The notes below the pieces were generated by a model, which worked only from the letters and a program-made list of their open reading frames with translations, was not told the origin of the DNA and ran no database searches. A stretch of 44,774 bases of DNA, from the NCBI RefSeq assembly GCF_027257875.1, contig NZ_JAPVQY010000065.1, positions 1 to 44,774 on the forward strand, given 5' to 3'. Shown in pieces: positions 34,276-43,887 of the stretch. Within the stretch, counting starts at the first letter, position 1. Each line of letters begins with the position of its first letter. A program made the position numbers and the translations under genes. The stretch is from Burkholderia sp. IMCC1007. Lineage in GTDB: Bacteria > Pseudomonadota > Gammaproteobacteria > Burkholderiales > Burkholderiaceae.

Positions 34276-34971
34276 ATGAGCGCGCCGGTCTACCAGGAGA
34301 TCAAGGATTTCATCCTGGCCCGCATCCACGCCGGCGAGTGGGAGGAGGGCGACCAGGTGCCCTCCGAGAACGAGCTGGCGCGCGAGTTCAAGGTCGCGCG
34401 CATGACCGTCAACCGCGCGCTGCGCGAGTTGACGGCCGAGCAGGTGCTGACGCGCATGAAGGGCGCCGGCACCTACGTCGCGCGGCCGAAGTACGAGTCG
34501 ACGCTGGTTGCGATCCGCAGCATCTCGGAGGAGGTCGGCGCGCGCGGGCATGCGTATCACGCCAGCGTGCTCGGCCTCGCGACGATCCGCGCCGACGACG
34601 CGCTCGCGGACGAGATGCAGGTGGCCGTGCGCACGAAGCTGTTTCATTCGCAGGTGTTGCACTTCGAGAACGACGAACCCGTCCAGCTCGAAGAACGGTG
34701 GGTGAATCCGGCGGTCGCGCCGGATTACGCCGAGCAGGATTTCACGAATACGACGCCGAACCTGTACCTGATGCGCGCGGCACCGCTGCAGCGCGTCGAG
34801 TACCGGATCGAAGCGGCGGCTCCGGCGCCCGAGCGGCGCGAGCAGTTGCGGATGGACGACGTCGAGCCGTGTCTGGTTTTACATCGGCGCACCTGGTCGC
34901 AGGGCGTCGTCGCCTCGGTGGCGAATTTGTGGCATCCCGGCAGCCGTTATCGCTTCACCGGGCATTTCTGA
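34276..34971 (+). CDS. hutC: Histidine utilisation repressor
   Basis: 231-residue GntR-family regulator of the HutC subfamily. The winged helix-turn-helix occupies residues 5-70 (GDQVPSENELAREFKVARMTVNRALREL), and the UTRA effector domain follows (MQVAVRTKLFHSQVLHFENDEPVQLEERW). HutC represses hut genes and is released by urocanate. The gene starts 4 bases after hutH, so the repressor is made from the operon that it controls, and the TGTCTAGACA operators upstream of hutH are its likely sites. Confidence 0.95.
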   Translation: MSAPVYQEIKDFILARIHAGEWEEGDQVPSENELAREFKVARMTVNRALRELTAEQVLTRMKGAGTYVARPKYESTLVAIRSISEEVGARGHAYHASVLGLATIRADDALADEMQVAVRTKLFHSQVLHFENDEPVQLEERWVNPAVAPDYAEQDFTNTTPNLYLMRAAPLQRVEYRIEAAAPAPERREQLRMDDVEPCLVLHRRTWSQGVVASVANLWHPGSRYRFTGHF

Positions 34972-35010
34972 TTCCTTATTGATATTCATTTTCCCTCGGG
35001 AGCAGTCGTC

Positions 35011-36699
35011 ATGAACCATCCGAAACACATCGATCCCCGTCTCGATCCGACGCGCACGATCCGCGCACCGCGCGGCAGCGAGAAGGTCTGCAAGACCTGG
35101 CTGGCCGAAGCGGCCTACCGGATGATCCAGAACAACCTCGACGCGGAAGTCGCCGAGCATCCGCACGCGCTCGTCGTGTACGGCGGCATCGGCCGCGCGG
35201 CGCGCAACTGGGAATGCTACGACCAGATCCTCGCGTCGCTGAAGGATCTCGAAGAGAACGAAACGCTGCTGATTCAATCGGGCAAGCCGGTCGGTGTGTT
35301 CCGCACGCACAAGGATGCGCCGCGCGTGCTGCTCGCGAACTCGAACCTCGTGCCGCACTGGGCGACCTGGGATCACTTCCACGAGCTCGATCGCAAGGGC
35401 CTGATGATGTACGGCCAGATGACGGCCGGCAGCTGGATCTACATCGGCAGCCAGGGCATCGTGCAGGGCACCTATGAAACCTTCTTCTCGGTCGCGAACC
35501 AGCACTTCAACGGCGATCCGTCGGGCCGCTGGATCCTGACGGGCGGCTTGGGCGGGATGGGCGGCGCGCAGCCGCTGGCCGCGACGATGGCCGGCTTCTC
35601 GATGATCGCGGTCGAATGCGACGAGACGCGCATCGACTTCCGCCTGAAGACGCGCTACGTCGACAAGAAGGCGACGACGCTCGACGAAGCGCTCGGCATG
35701 ATCGACGAAGCGAAGCGCACCGGCAAGCCGGTGTCGATCGGCCTGCTCGGCAACGCGGCCGACGTGTTCGCGGAACTCGTCACGCGCGGCATCACGCCGG
35801 ATTGCGTGACCGACCAGACGAGCGCGCACGACCCGATCAACGGCTACCTGCCGCAAGGCTGGACCGTCGCGCAATGGCGCGAAGCGCAGAAGGTCGATCC
35901 GCAGAGCATCGTGAAGGTCGCGAAGCAGTCGATGGCCGTCCAGGTGCGCGCGATGCTCGCGCTGCAGGAGCGCGGCGCGGCGACGCTCGACTACGGCAAC
36001 AACATCCGCCAGATGGCGCTGGAAATGGGCGTCGAGAACGCATTCGACTTCCCGGGTTTCGTGCCGGCGTATATCCGTCCGCTGTTCTGCGAAGGCAAGG
36101 GCCCGTTCCGCTGGGTCGCGCTGTCCGGCGATCCGGAAGACATCTACAAGACCGACCAGAAGGTGAAGGAGCTGATCCCCGACGATCCGCACCTGCACAA
36201 CTGGCTCGACATGGCGCGTGAGCGCATCGCGTTCCAGGGCCTGCCGGCACGGATCTGCTGGGTCGGCGTGAAGGATCGCTACCGCCTCGGCCAGGCGTTC
36301 AACGAGATGGTGAAGAACGGCGAACTGAAGGCGCCGATCGTGATCGGCCGCGACCACCTCGACACGGGTTCGGTCGCAAGCCCGAACCGCGAGACGGAAT
36401 CGATGAAGGACGGTTCGGACGCCGTCAGCGACTGGCCGCTGCTGAACGCGCTGCTGAACACCGCGGGCGGCGCATCGTGGGTGTCGCTGCACCATGGCGG
36501 CGGCGTCGGCATGGGCTTCTCGCAGCACTCGGGCGTCGTGATCGTCGCCGACGGGACGGCTGACGCGCACGAGCGTCTCGGTCGCGTGCTGCTGAACGAT
36601 CCGGCCACGGGCGTGATGCGCCATGCGGATGCCGGCTACGAACTCGCGCAGCAGACGGCTCGCGAAGCCGGCCTGAAGCTGCCGATGCTCGGCCGCTGA
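35011..36699 (+). CDS. hutU: Urocanate hydratase
   Basis: 562 residues, full length for urocanase, which uses NAD+ to convert urocanate to imidazolonepropionate. The Gly-rich NAD-binding segment GGLGGMGGAQPLAATMAG is near residues 176-193, and the C-terminal part keeps the family GGGVGMGFSQHSGVV. CGGGAG-type ribosome binding bases (GGGAG) stand about 8 bases before the ATG. Second catabolic gene of the operon; hutD follows by 2 bases. Confidence 0.97.
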   Translation: MNHPKHIDPRLDPTRTIRAPRGSEKVCKTWLAEAAYRMIQNNLDAEVAEHPHALVVYGGIGRAARNWECYDQILASLKDLEENETLLIQSGKPVGVFRTHKDAPRVLLANSNLVPHWATWDHFHELDRKGLMMYGQMTAGSWIYIGSQGIVQGTYETFFSVANQHFNGDPSGRWILTGGLGGMGGAQPLAATMAGFSMIAVECDETRIDFRLKTRYVDKKATTLDEALGMIDEAKRTGKPVSIGLLGNAADVFAELVTRGITPDCVTDQTSAHDPINGYLPQGWTVAQWREAQKVDPQSIVKVAKQSMAVQVRAMLALQERGAATLDYGNNIRQMALEMGVENAFDFPGFVPAYIRPLFCEGKGPFRWVALSGDPEDIYKTDQKVKELIPDDPHLHNWLDMARERIAFQGLPARICWVGVKDRYRLGQAFNEMVKNGELKAPIVIGRDHLDTGSVASPNRETESMKDGSDAVSDWPLLNALLNTAGGASWVSLHHGGGVGMGFSQHSGVVIVADGTADAHERLGRVLLNDPATGVMRHADAGYELAQQTAREAGLKLPMLGR

Positions 36700-36701
36700 G
36701 C

Positions 36702-37313
36702 ATGACGGCGCTCGATCAGGCGCCGGTGAACGCAACGCTGATCCGCTCGGCGGATCTCGTTGCGTCGCCGTGGAAGATCGGCGGCGGCGTGACGCGCGAA
36801 ATCGGCGCGTTCCCGCCCGGCGCAGCGCTCGATGCATTCGCGTGGCGCGTGAGCGTCGCGGACGTCGGAGAGCCCGGGCCGTTCTCGCGTTTCGACGGCA
36901 TCGACCGTACGCTCGTGCTGCTGTCCGGCGCGGGCATGACGCTCGCTGAAGCCGGCGGGGCGAAGCACGTGCTCGACGCGCCGCTGGCCCGCGCCGATTT
37001 CGCGGGCGAGACGGCGATCGACGCGACGCTGCACGACGGCGCGACGCGCGACTTCAACCTGATGACGCGCCGTTCGGCCGCGCGCGGGTCGGTCGACGTG
37101 TGGCCCGAGGGCACGCACCGCGTCGAGCGCGCCGATACCGTGCTGCTGTTCTGCGCAACGGGCGCGGTGGGCGTCGACATCGACGGCGCGCACTACGCGC
37201 TGCAGGAAATGGACACGCTGCGGCTCGACGGGCCGCGGCGTGCGTTTGACGTCGTCGTGAGCGGAGGCGGCGCGCTGCTCGCCGTGTCGCTTGCCGTCGG
37301 CGAACGAGACTGA
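36702..37313 (+). CDS. hutD: HutD family cupin protein
   Basis: 203 residues, a bicupin of the HutD/Ves family, with the typical start LVASPWKIGGGVTREIGAFPPG and beta-rich repeats. HutD is found in hut operons of Pseudomonas and Burkholderia; it may bind formylated intermediates or act as a governor of histidine metabolism, but the mechanism is not settled. It sits 2 bases after hutU and 4 bases before hutI, so it is tightly coupled. Confidence 0.92.
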   Translation: MTALDQAPVNATLIRSADLVASPWKIGGGVTREIGAFPPGAALDAFAWRVSVADVGEPGPFSRFDGIDRTLVLLSGAGMTLAEAGGAKHVLDAPLARADFAGETAIDATLHDGATRDFNLMTRRSAARGSVDVWPEGTHRVERADTVLLFCATGAVGVDIDGAHYALQEMDTLRLDGPRRAFDVVVSGGGALLAVSLAVGERD

Positions 37314-37317
37314 ACGC

Positions 37318-38541
37318 ATGAAACCGACTGTCTGGCATCACCTGAGGCTGTGTCCGCACGGCCATCCCGACGAGACGATCGACGATGCGGCGATCGCGGT
37401 CGACGAAACCGGCACGATCGCGTGGCTCGGCGCGTTGTCCGCGCTGCCGCATGGTTATGCGCACTGGCGGCGCGAGGACCTGCACGGCGCGTGGGTGACG
37501 CCGGGGCTCGTCGACTGCCATACGCACCTCGTGTACGGCGGCACGCGCGCCGACGAATTCGCGCAGCGCCTCGCCGGCGTCAGCTACGAGGAGATCGCGC
37601 GGCAGGGCGGCGGGATCGTGTCGACGGTGCGTGCGACGCGCGCGGCCGACGAGACGGCGCTGTTCGTGCAGGCCGCCGCGCGCCTGCAGCCGCTGCTCGC
37701 CGACGGCGTGACCGCGATCGAGATCAAGTCGGGCTACGGGCTCGACCTCGCGAGCGAACGCAAGATGCTGCGCGTCGCGCGCCAGCTCGGCGAGCGCTTC
37801 CCTGTCACCGTCTATACGACCTTCCTCGGCGCGCACGCGCTGCCGCCGGAATACGCGGGCCGCGCGGACGAATACATCGACGAAGTGTGCGACCGCATGC
37901 TGCCGGCGCTGGCCGACGAAGGCCTCGTCGACGCGGTCGACGTGTTCTGCGAACGCATCGGCTTCTCGCTCGCGCAGACCGAGCGCGTATTCGAGGCCGC
38001 GGCGCGGCGCGGCTTGCCGGTGAAGCTGCATGCGGAGCAGCTGTCGAACGCGGGCGGCACGGCGCTCGCTGCGCGTTACCGCGCGCTGTCCGCCGACCAC
38101 CTCGAGTTTCTCGACGAAGCCGGCATCGAAGCGATGAAGGCGGCCGGCACCGTCGCCGTGCTGCTGCCCGGCGCGTACTACTTCATCCGCGAAACGCAAT
38201 TGCCGCCGATCGAGCTGCTGCGCAAGCACGGCGTGCCGATCGCGCTCGCGACCGATCACAACCCCGGCACGTCGCCGCTCGAATCGCTGCTGCTGACGCT
38301 GAACCTGGGCTGCACGCTGTTCCGCATGACGGTGCCCGAGGTGCTGCAGGGCGTGACGCGCCATGCGGCCGCGGCGCTCGGCCGCGCGGATCGCCACGGC
38401 GCGCTCGAGGTCGGCCGCCAGGCCGATTTCGCCGTGTGGTCGGTTGGCTCGCTGGCCGAACTCGCGTACTGGATCGGCCGGCCGCTGTGCGAGCAGGTCG
38501 TACGCAGCGGCACGACCGTGTTTCGCCGGATGAACGGATAG
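37318..38541 (+). CDS. hutI: Imidazolonepropionase
   Basis: 407-residue amidohydrolase that opens imidazolone-5-propionate to N-formimidoyl-glutamate. Metal ligands are visible in VDCHTHLVYGGTRADEF near residue 67-83, the substrate region KLHAEQLSNAGG near 237-248, and a distal Asp in LATDHNPGTSP. The ATG at 37318 is chosen (MKPTVWHHLRLC); a start 9 codons upstream would overlap hutD. Third enzymatic step of the operon. Confidence 0.96.
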   Translation: MKPTVWHHLRLCPHGHPDETIDDAAIAVDETGTIAWLGALSALPHGYAHWRREDLHGAWVTPGLVDCHTHLVYGGTRADEFAQRLAGVSYEEIARQGGGIVSTVRATRAADETALFVQAAARLQPLLADGVTAIEIKSGYGLDLASERKMLRVARQLGERFPVTVYTTFLGAHALPPEYAGRADEYIDEVCDRMLPALADEGLVDAVDVFCERIGFSLAQTERVFEAAARRGLPVKLHAEQLSNAGGTALAARYRALSADHLEFLDEAGIEAMKAAGTVAVLLPGAYYFIRETQLPPIELLRKHGVPIALATDHNPGTSPLESLLLTLNLGCTLFRMTVPEVLQGVTRHAAAALGRADRHGALEVGRQADFAVWSVGSLAELAYWIGRPLCEQVVRSGTTVFRRMNG

Positions 38542-38738
38542 TTTTGCGACGGACCGGGCCGCGTACGTGACGGACCCGGCCCGGCCGACGTTTCGCATGG
38601 GACCGGATCGGCGCGCAAGCGCGTCTTCCGGTCGATCGCCGCGAGGCAGGGGCAAGTGCGATGCACTCGCGCCTGCTTGCCGCGGCACCGGGCCGGACGA
38701 GATGCTCAAGCGCTCGATCCGGTCGATGAGGACACGCA

Positions 38739-40115
38739 ATGACCGACACCCTGTTGTTCGCGGACCATGCCTACCTGCCCGATGGCTGGCGCCGCAACGT
38801 GCTGCTGCGCTGGGACGCGGCCGGCACGCTGACCGACGTGACGCCCGATACCGACGCGCCGGCCGGCGTCGCGCGCGCGGCCGGGCCCGTGCTGCCCGGC
38901 ATGCCGAACCTGCATTCGCACGCGTTCCAGCGCGCGATGGCGGGGCTCACCGAATACCGCGCGAATCCCGCCGACAGCTTCTGGAGCTGGCGCGACCTGA
39001 TGTACCGCTTCGCGCTGAAGATCACGCCCGATGCACTCGCGGCGATCGCGCGCTGGCTGTACGTCGAGATGCTCAAGTGCGGCTACACGTCGGTGTGCGA
39101 ATTCCATTACGTGCACCACACGCAGGACGGCTCGCGCTATCCGCAGATCGCGGAACTCGGCACGCGCGTGATCGACGCCGCGCGCGCGGCCGGCATCGGC
39201 ATCACGATGCTGCCTGTGTCGTACCAGTTCGCCGGCTTCGGCAACAAGCCGCCTCGTGACGACCAGCGCCGCTTCATCAACACGCCGGACGGGCTGCTCG
39301 AGCTGCTCGACGCGATGCGTCGCGTCGCGCCCGAGCATGGCGGGCTGCGCTACGGCGTCGCGCCGCACTCGCTGCGCGCGGTGTCCGAGAACGGGCTGCG
39401 CGTGCTGCTCGAAGGCTTGCCCGACGACGCGCCGGTGCACATCCATATCGCCGAGCAGACGGCCGAAGTCGACGACTGCGTGCGCGCGTACGGCGCCCGC
39501 CCCGTGCAGTGGCTGCTCGATCGCTTCGACGTCGATGCGCGCTGGTGCCTCGTGCATGCGACGCACGTCGATGCGGCCGAAACGGCGGCGCTCGCGAAGC
39601 GCCGTGCTGTGGCAGGCCTGTGCCTGACGACCGAAGCGAACCTCGGCGACGGCGTGTTCCCGGCCGTCGACTATCTCGCGCAGGGTGGCGTGATCGGCGT
39701 CGGTTCCGACAGCCATGCGTCGGTCGACTGGCGCTCGGAGCTGCGCCTGCTCGAATACGGGCAGCGGCTCGTGCATCGCGCGCGCAACGTGCTGGCGAGC
39801 CAATCGCACGCGCATGTCGCCGATCGTCTGTTCGACGCGTCGCTCGCGGGCGGTGCGCAGGCGAGCGGGCGGCGCATCGGTGCGCTGCGCGCAGGCGCTC
39901 GCGCCGACTGGCTCGTGCTCGATCCCGACCATCCGGCGATCGCCGAACACGACAGCGCGTCCTGGCTGTCGGGCGCGGTGTTCGCCGAGCACGGCGACAC
40001 GCCGGTGCGCGACGTCTACACGGGCGGCGAGTGCGTCGTGAGCGGCCGCCGCCATCGCGACGAAGCCGTCGCGTATGCCGACTACCGCGCCGCGCTGGCG
40101 CAACTGCTGCGCTGA
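38739..40115 (+). CDS. hutF: Formimidoylglutamate deiminase
   Basis: 458-residue amidohydrolase. HutF deiminates N-formimidoyl-L-glutamate to N-formyl-L-glutamate and ammonia, which marks the five-enzyme histidine pathway with HutG rather than the formimidoyl transfer route. The metal motif LHSHAFQRAMAGL is near residues 61-74, and VHATHVDAAE and GSDSHASVDWRSELRLLEY lie further on. A 197-base gap after hutI is the largest within the operon; it contains GC-rich sequence and no strong terminator, so co-transcription is likely but an extra promoter is possible. Confidence 0.95.
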   Translation: MTDTLLFADHAYLPDGWRRNVLLRWDAAGTLTDVTPDTDAPAGVARAAGPVLPGMPNLHSHAFQRAMAGLTEYRANPADSFWSWRDLMYRFALKITPDALAAIARWLYVEMLKCGYTSVCEFHYVHHTQDGSRYPQIAELGTRVIDAARAAGIGITMLPVSYQFAGFGNKPPRDDQRRFINTPDGLLELLDAMRRVAPEHGGLRYGVAPHSLRAVSENGLRVLLEGLPDDAPVHIHIAEQTAEVDDCVRAYGARPVQWLLDRFDVDARWCLVHATHVDAAETAALAKRRAVAGLCLTTEANLGDGVFPAVDYLAQGGVIGVGSDSHASVDWRSELRLLEYGQRLVHRARNVLASQSHAHVADRLFDASLAGGAQASGRRIGALRAGARADWLVLDPDHPAIAEHDSASWLSGAVFAEHGDTPVRDVYTGGECVVSGRRHRDEAVAYADYRAALAQLLR

Positions 40116-40175
40116 GCGTGCAGCATCCGGCGCACGCCGCACGCGTGCGCCGGCCGACTTTTACGGTGAAGCGAC

Positions 40176-40973
40176 ATGACTGAACAACCGGCTGTATTCA
40201 CGCTGAAGCAGGGCACGCTGCCGCTGCTGATCTCGATTCCGCACGCAGGCACGCATATTCCCGACGACATCGCCGCGACGATGACGCCCGACGCGCGCTT
40301 CGTCGACGATTGCGACTGGCATCTCGAACGGCTGTACGGCTTCGCGGCGGAGCTCGGCGCATCGATCCTCGTGCCGTCGCACGCGCGTTACGTCGTCGAC
40401 CTGAACCGTCCGCCCGACAACGAGAACCTGTATCCGGGGCAGGACACGACGGGGCTCGTGCCAGTCGACACGTTCGACAAGGTGCCGCTGTATCCGGCGA
40501 ACGCGCTGCCGGGCAACGACGAGATCATGCGTCGCCGCGACCGCTACTGGCTGCCGTATCACGACGCGCTGCAACGCGAGATCGCGCGCCTGAAGCGCGA
40601 GCACGGCCGCGTGCTCGTGTGGGAAGCGCATTCGATCCGCTCGCACGTGCCGCGCTTCTTCGACGGGCGCCTGCCGGACTTCAACTTCGGCACGTCGAGC
40701 GGCGCGAGCGCGGCACCCGGCCTGGCCGACGCGCTGGCCGCGTGCGTGAGCGCACACGGCGGCTATACGGCCGTCGCGAACGGGCGCTTCAAGGGCGGCT
40801 ACATCACGCGTCACTATGGCGTGCCCGAGACCGGCGTCGAAGCCGTGCAGCTCGAGCTGTCGCAGATCACGTACATGGAAGAGGCGCGTCCGTATGCCTA
40901 CGACGAAGCGCGCGCCGCGCAAATCGTGCCGCTGCTGCAGAACCTCGTCGAAACCGCGCTCGCGCATCGATGA
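40176..40973 (+). CDS. hutG: N-formylglutamate deformylase
   Basis: 265 residues, of the N-formylglutamate amidohydrolase (FGase) family. It hydrolyses N-formyl-L-glutamate to glutamate and formate, the last step after HutF. Conserved pieces are LLISIPHAGTHIPDDI, SRYVVDLNRPP-like HARYVVDLNRPPDNENLYPG, and VWEAHSIRSHVPRFFDG. The start ATG follows hutF by 60 bases, and a strong intrinsic terminator is about 90 bases after the stop, so this gene closes the operon. Confidence 0.96.
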   Translation: MTEQPAVFTLKQGTLPLLISIPHAGTHIPDDIAATMTPDARFVDDCDWHLERLYGFAAELGASILVPSHARYVVDLNRPPDNENLYPGQDTTGLVPVDTFDKVPLYPANALPGNDEIMRRRDRYWLPYHDALQREIARLKREHGRVLVWEAHSIRSHVPRFFDGRLPDFNFGTSSGASAAPGLADALAACVSAHGGYTAVANGRFKGGYITRHYGVPETGVEAVQLELSQITYMEEARPYAYDEARAAQIVPLLQNLVETALAHR

Positions 40974-41061
40974 GCGATCGGCCGCCGAGGGCGGCGGCGC
41001 GAGGGTCACATCGCGCTGCGCCACGCCGCACCGGCGCAGGCAGCACGCACCGACGCAGTGC

Positions 41062-41103
41062 ACAAAACGGCATCGATCCGCCCGATCGATGCCGTTTTTT
41101 GTG
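41062..41103 (+). terminator. Intrinsic terminator of the hut operon
   Basis: AAAACGGCATCGATC / GATCGATGCCGTTTT is a 15-bp inverted repeat with a CGCCC loop (41064-41098) and a TTTTTT tract on the plus strand. Confidence 0.92.
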
Positions 41104-41134
41104 TGATCGATATCGGATTCCGACACCTGAAAAT

Positions 41135-41166
41135 TTGACGCAATTTTTAGTTGATATAAGCTGAAT
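41135..41166 (+). promoter_or_regulatory. AT-rich candidate promoter before puuD-like gene
   Basis: TTGACG at 41135-41140 and a TATAAGCT run at 41155-41162 lie in the only strongly AT-rich patch between the hut terminator and the putrescine genes. With TAAGCT as -10 the spacer is 16 bases. It would need a leader of over 500 bases to serve the 41703 gene, which is unusual. Confidence 0.35.
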
Positions 41167-41702
41167 GTCAGGAAGTCGTCGCGCGCGCACCGGGCCAGAC
41201 GGCGTCGATCATCGCCGTACCGTGCCGGAATCCGCTGCGCGACACCTTGCCGACGTGTCGCCGCGCGGCATCGCCGCCGCCGTTTCATCGCGACACGTGT
41301 CCTGCCTTCATCAGTCAGTCGAGTACGATCGTGAAAGCCGCCAGCCCTTCGATACACCGGACCCGAAGTCCGTCGGCGGGCGCGCCGCCTGAAGCCGGTC
41401 CGATCCGGCCTGCAGCTCGCGGCACGCGCACCGCCCCTTTGTGCGAGTCTCGTTTCTTCGCCGTGTCCCAGCGCGGCCTGCGCCGCTTCAACCTCGTGAC
41501 CGCGTACGTGTTCAGCGCCGTGCAGTGCGACGGTAGCGCGTCGTTGTTACCCTAGCGTCCTTTCACGCTTCCGTTTCGGGTCGCACCGCGGGTTGCCGCA
41601 CCGATCGAGCGGCAGCATCGCGCGTGGGCGCGTGCCGCGCCGGCGCGGGGTTGTTTCGTCTCGCGCGCCCGCATGCGCTGCGCGCCTACCGCGGAGGCGA
41701 CC
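41167..41702. other. Long leader or gene-free region before the putrescine genes
   Basis: About 540 bases with no gene that I can support. Two plus-strand open frames at 41165-41392 and 41247-41555 have Arg/Ser-rich, non-conserved looking products. The stretch 41560-41700 is GC-rich like coding DNA of neighbours but without a convincing frame. Confidence 0.5.
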
Positions 41703-42509
41703 ATGCGCGCGCGCCCGATCGTAGCCGTCACCGCCGATCGCATCATGCGCGGCGCCCATCCGAACCACACGGCCGGCGAGAAGTACCTCGTCGCGCTCGT
41801 CGACGGCGCCGGTGCGCTGGCGTTCGTGCTGCCTGCGCTCGGCGCGCGGCAGCCGGTCGACGGCATCGTCGCGTCGATCGACGGGCTGCTGCTGACCGGC
41901 AGCTATTCGAACGTCGAGCCGCATCACTACGGCGGTCCGGCCAGCACGCCCGACACGCTGCACGATCCCGCGCGCGATGCGACCGCGTTGCCGCTGATCC
42001 GCGCGGCGATCGACGCGGGCGTGCCCGTGCTCGCGATCTGCCGCGGCATGCAGGAGCTGAACGTCGCATATGGCGGCACGCTGCATCAGCGGCTGCATGC
42101 GAGCGCCGGTTTCGACGATCACCGCGAGCGCACGGACGACCCGCTCGAGCGGCAATACGGCCCCGCGCACCGTGTGCAGCTCGCGTCGGGCGGGCTGCTG
42201 CAACGCGTGGCGCGCGGCGCGCGCGACGCCATGGTCAATTCGCTGCACGACCAGGGCATCGCGCGGCTCGGGGCGGGGCTCGCGATCGAGGCGAGCGCGC
42301 CCGACGGCCTGATCGAGGCCGTCAGCGTGCGCGGCGCGCGCGCGTTCGCGCTCGGCGTGCAGTGGCATCCCGAATGGCGTTTCGCGGAGCAACCGCTGTC
42401 GCGCGACATCTTCGCGGCATTCGGCGCGGCGTGCCGCGCGCGCATGACACATCGCATTCATGCGGCAGGCGGCACCATGCCGTCGCCGGCCGCATCCGAC
42501 ATCGACTGA
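41703..42509 (+). CDS. puuD: Gamma-glutamyl-gamma-aminobutyrate hydrolase-like protein
   Basis: 268 residues, class I glutamine amidotransferase-like (peptidase C26). The catalytic Cys is in VLAICRGMQELNVAYGG (about residues 103-119), and the His-x-Glu pair is in GVQWHPEWRF near residue 222. The family hydrolyses gamma-Glu-GABA to glutamate and GABA in the glutamylated putrescine route. ATG at 41703 has GGAGG 7 bases upstream; the open frame 10 codons earlier lacks this. It is followed after 12 bases by the glutamine-synthetase-like gene. Symbol by family and context. Confidence 0.85.
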   Translation: MRARPIVAVTADRIMRGAHPNHTAGEKYLVALVDGAGALAFVLPALGARQPVDGIVASIDGLLLTGSYSNVEPHHYGGPASTPDTLHDPARDATALPLIRAAIDAGVPVLAICRGMQELNVAYGGTLHQRLHASAGFDDHRERTDDPLERQYGPAHRVQLASGGLLQRVARGARDAMVNSLHDQGIARLGAGLAIEASAPDGLIEAVSVRGARAFALGVQWHPEWRFAEQPLSRDIFAAFGAACRARMTHRIHAAGGTMPSPAASDID

Positions 42510-42521
42510 ACGAGGCCGATC

Positions 42522-43859
42522 ATGCAACCCGAACTGAGCGAATTCCTGCGTCAGCACCGCATCACGGAAGTCGAGGCGATCATTCCCGACATGGCCGGCA
42601 TCGCACGCGGCAAGATCATTCCGCGCAACAAATTCGAGTCCGGCGAATCGATGCGCCTGCCGCAGGCCGTGATGGTGCAGACCGTCACCGGCGACTATCC
42701 GGAGGACGGTTCGCTGACGGGCGTGACCGATCCCGACATGGTGTGCGTGCCCGATCCGTCGACGATCTGCCTGATTCCGTGGGCCGTCGATCCGACCGCG
42801 CAGGTGATTCACGACTGCGTGCATTTCGACGGCTCGCCCGTCGAGATCTCGCCGCGCTACGTGCTGCGCCGCGTGCTGGATCTGTACGCGGCGAAGGGCT
42901 GGAAGCCGGTGGTCGCGCCGGAGCTCGAGTTCTACCTGGTCGACATGAACGCCGATCCCGATCTGCCGTTGCGTCCGCCGGTCGGGCGTACCGGCCGTGC
43001 GGAAACCGGCCGCCAGTCGTATTCGATCGAGGCCGTCAACGAATTCGATCCGCTGTTCGAGGACATCTACGAATACTGCGAGATGCAGGGCCTCGATATC
43101 GAGACGCTGATTCACGAAGTCGGCGCCGCGCAGATGGAGATCAATTTCGTGCACGGCGACGCGCTGTCGCTCGCCGATCAGGTGTTCCTGTTCAAGCGCA
43201 CGGTGCGCGAGGCCGCGCTGCGTCACAATATGTACGCGACGTTCATGGCCAAGCCGATGGAAAACGAGCCGGGTTCCGCGATGCATATCCACCAGAGCCT
43301 CGCCGATGCACGCACGGGCGACAACCTGTTCGCCGACGAAGGCGGCGTCGTGTCGCCGATGTTCCACAGCTATCTCGCCGGGCTGCAGAAGTACACGCCC
43401 GCGCTGATGCCGATCTTCGCGCCGTACATCAACTCGTATCGCCGGCTGTCGCGTTTCATGGCCGCGCCGATCAACGTGCAGTGGGGCTATGACAACCGGA
43501 CGGTCGGTTTTCGGATCCCGCAGTCGGCGCCGGTCGCGCGGCGCATCGAGAACCGGATTCCGGGCGTCGACTGCAATCCTTATCTGGCGTTCGCGGCGAC
43601 GCTCGCCGCCGGCTATCTCGGTCTCACGCAGAATCTCGCGCCGACCGAGCCGATCGCGTCGGACGGCTACGACCTGCCGTACCAGCTGCCGCGCAATCTG
43701 GAAGAGGGCATCTCGCTGATGGCCGCATGCACGCCGCTCGCCGGGATTCTCGGCGACAAGTTCGTGAAGGCGTATCTGGCGTTGAAGGATACGGAATATG
43801 AAGCGTTCTTCCGCGTGATCAGTTCGTGGGAGCGCAGGCATCTTCTGCTGCACGTATGA
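42522..43859 (+). CDS. puuA: Gamma-glutamylpolyamine synthetase (glutamine synthetase family)
   Basis: 445 residues, GS type I-like fold. The family metal-binding and ATP segments are VVAPELEFYLVD (131-142), VGAAQMEINFVHGD (about 203-216), GSAMHIHQSLAD and the NRTVGFRIP Arg. The N-terminal VEAIIPDMAGIARGKIIPR is the usual PuuA/GlnA3 pattern. It ligates glutamate to putrescine or related amines. Context with PuuD-like and SpuC-like proteins supports polyamine rather than ammonia use. Starts 12 bases after the previous stop. Confidence 0.88.
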   Translation: MQPELSEFLRQHRITEVEAIIPDMAGIARGKIIPRNKFESGESMRLPQAVMVQTVTGDYPEDGSLTGVTDPDMVCVPDPSTICLIPWAVDPTAQVIHDCVHFDGSPVEISPRYVLRRVLDLYAAKGWKPVVAPELEFYLVDMNADPDLPLRPPVGRTGRAETGRQSYSIEAVNEFDPLFEDIYEYCEMQGLDIETLIHEVGAAQMEINFVHGDALSLADQVFLFKRTVREAALRHNMYATFMAKPMENEPGSAMHIHQSLADARTGDNLFADEGGVVSPMFHSYLAGLQKYTPALMPIFAPYINSYRRLSRFMAAPINVQWGYDNRTVGFRIPQSAPVARRIENRIPGVDCNPYLAFAATLAAGYLGLTQNLAPTEPIASDGYDLPYQLPRNLEEGISLMAACTPLAGILGDKFVKAYLALKDTEYEAFFRVISSWERRHLLLHV

Positions 43860-43887
43860 GCGTGCGGCATCGTCTTGCGGAGAAAAC

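Noticed and set aside
41165..41555. Two small plus-strand frames before the putrescine genes
   Set aside because: Products are Arg/Ser/Pro-rich without recognisable features, and start regions lack ribosome binding sites.
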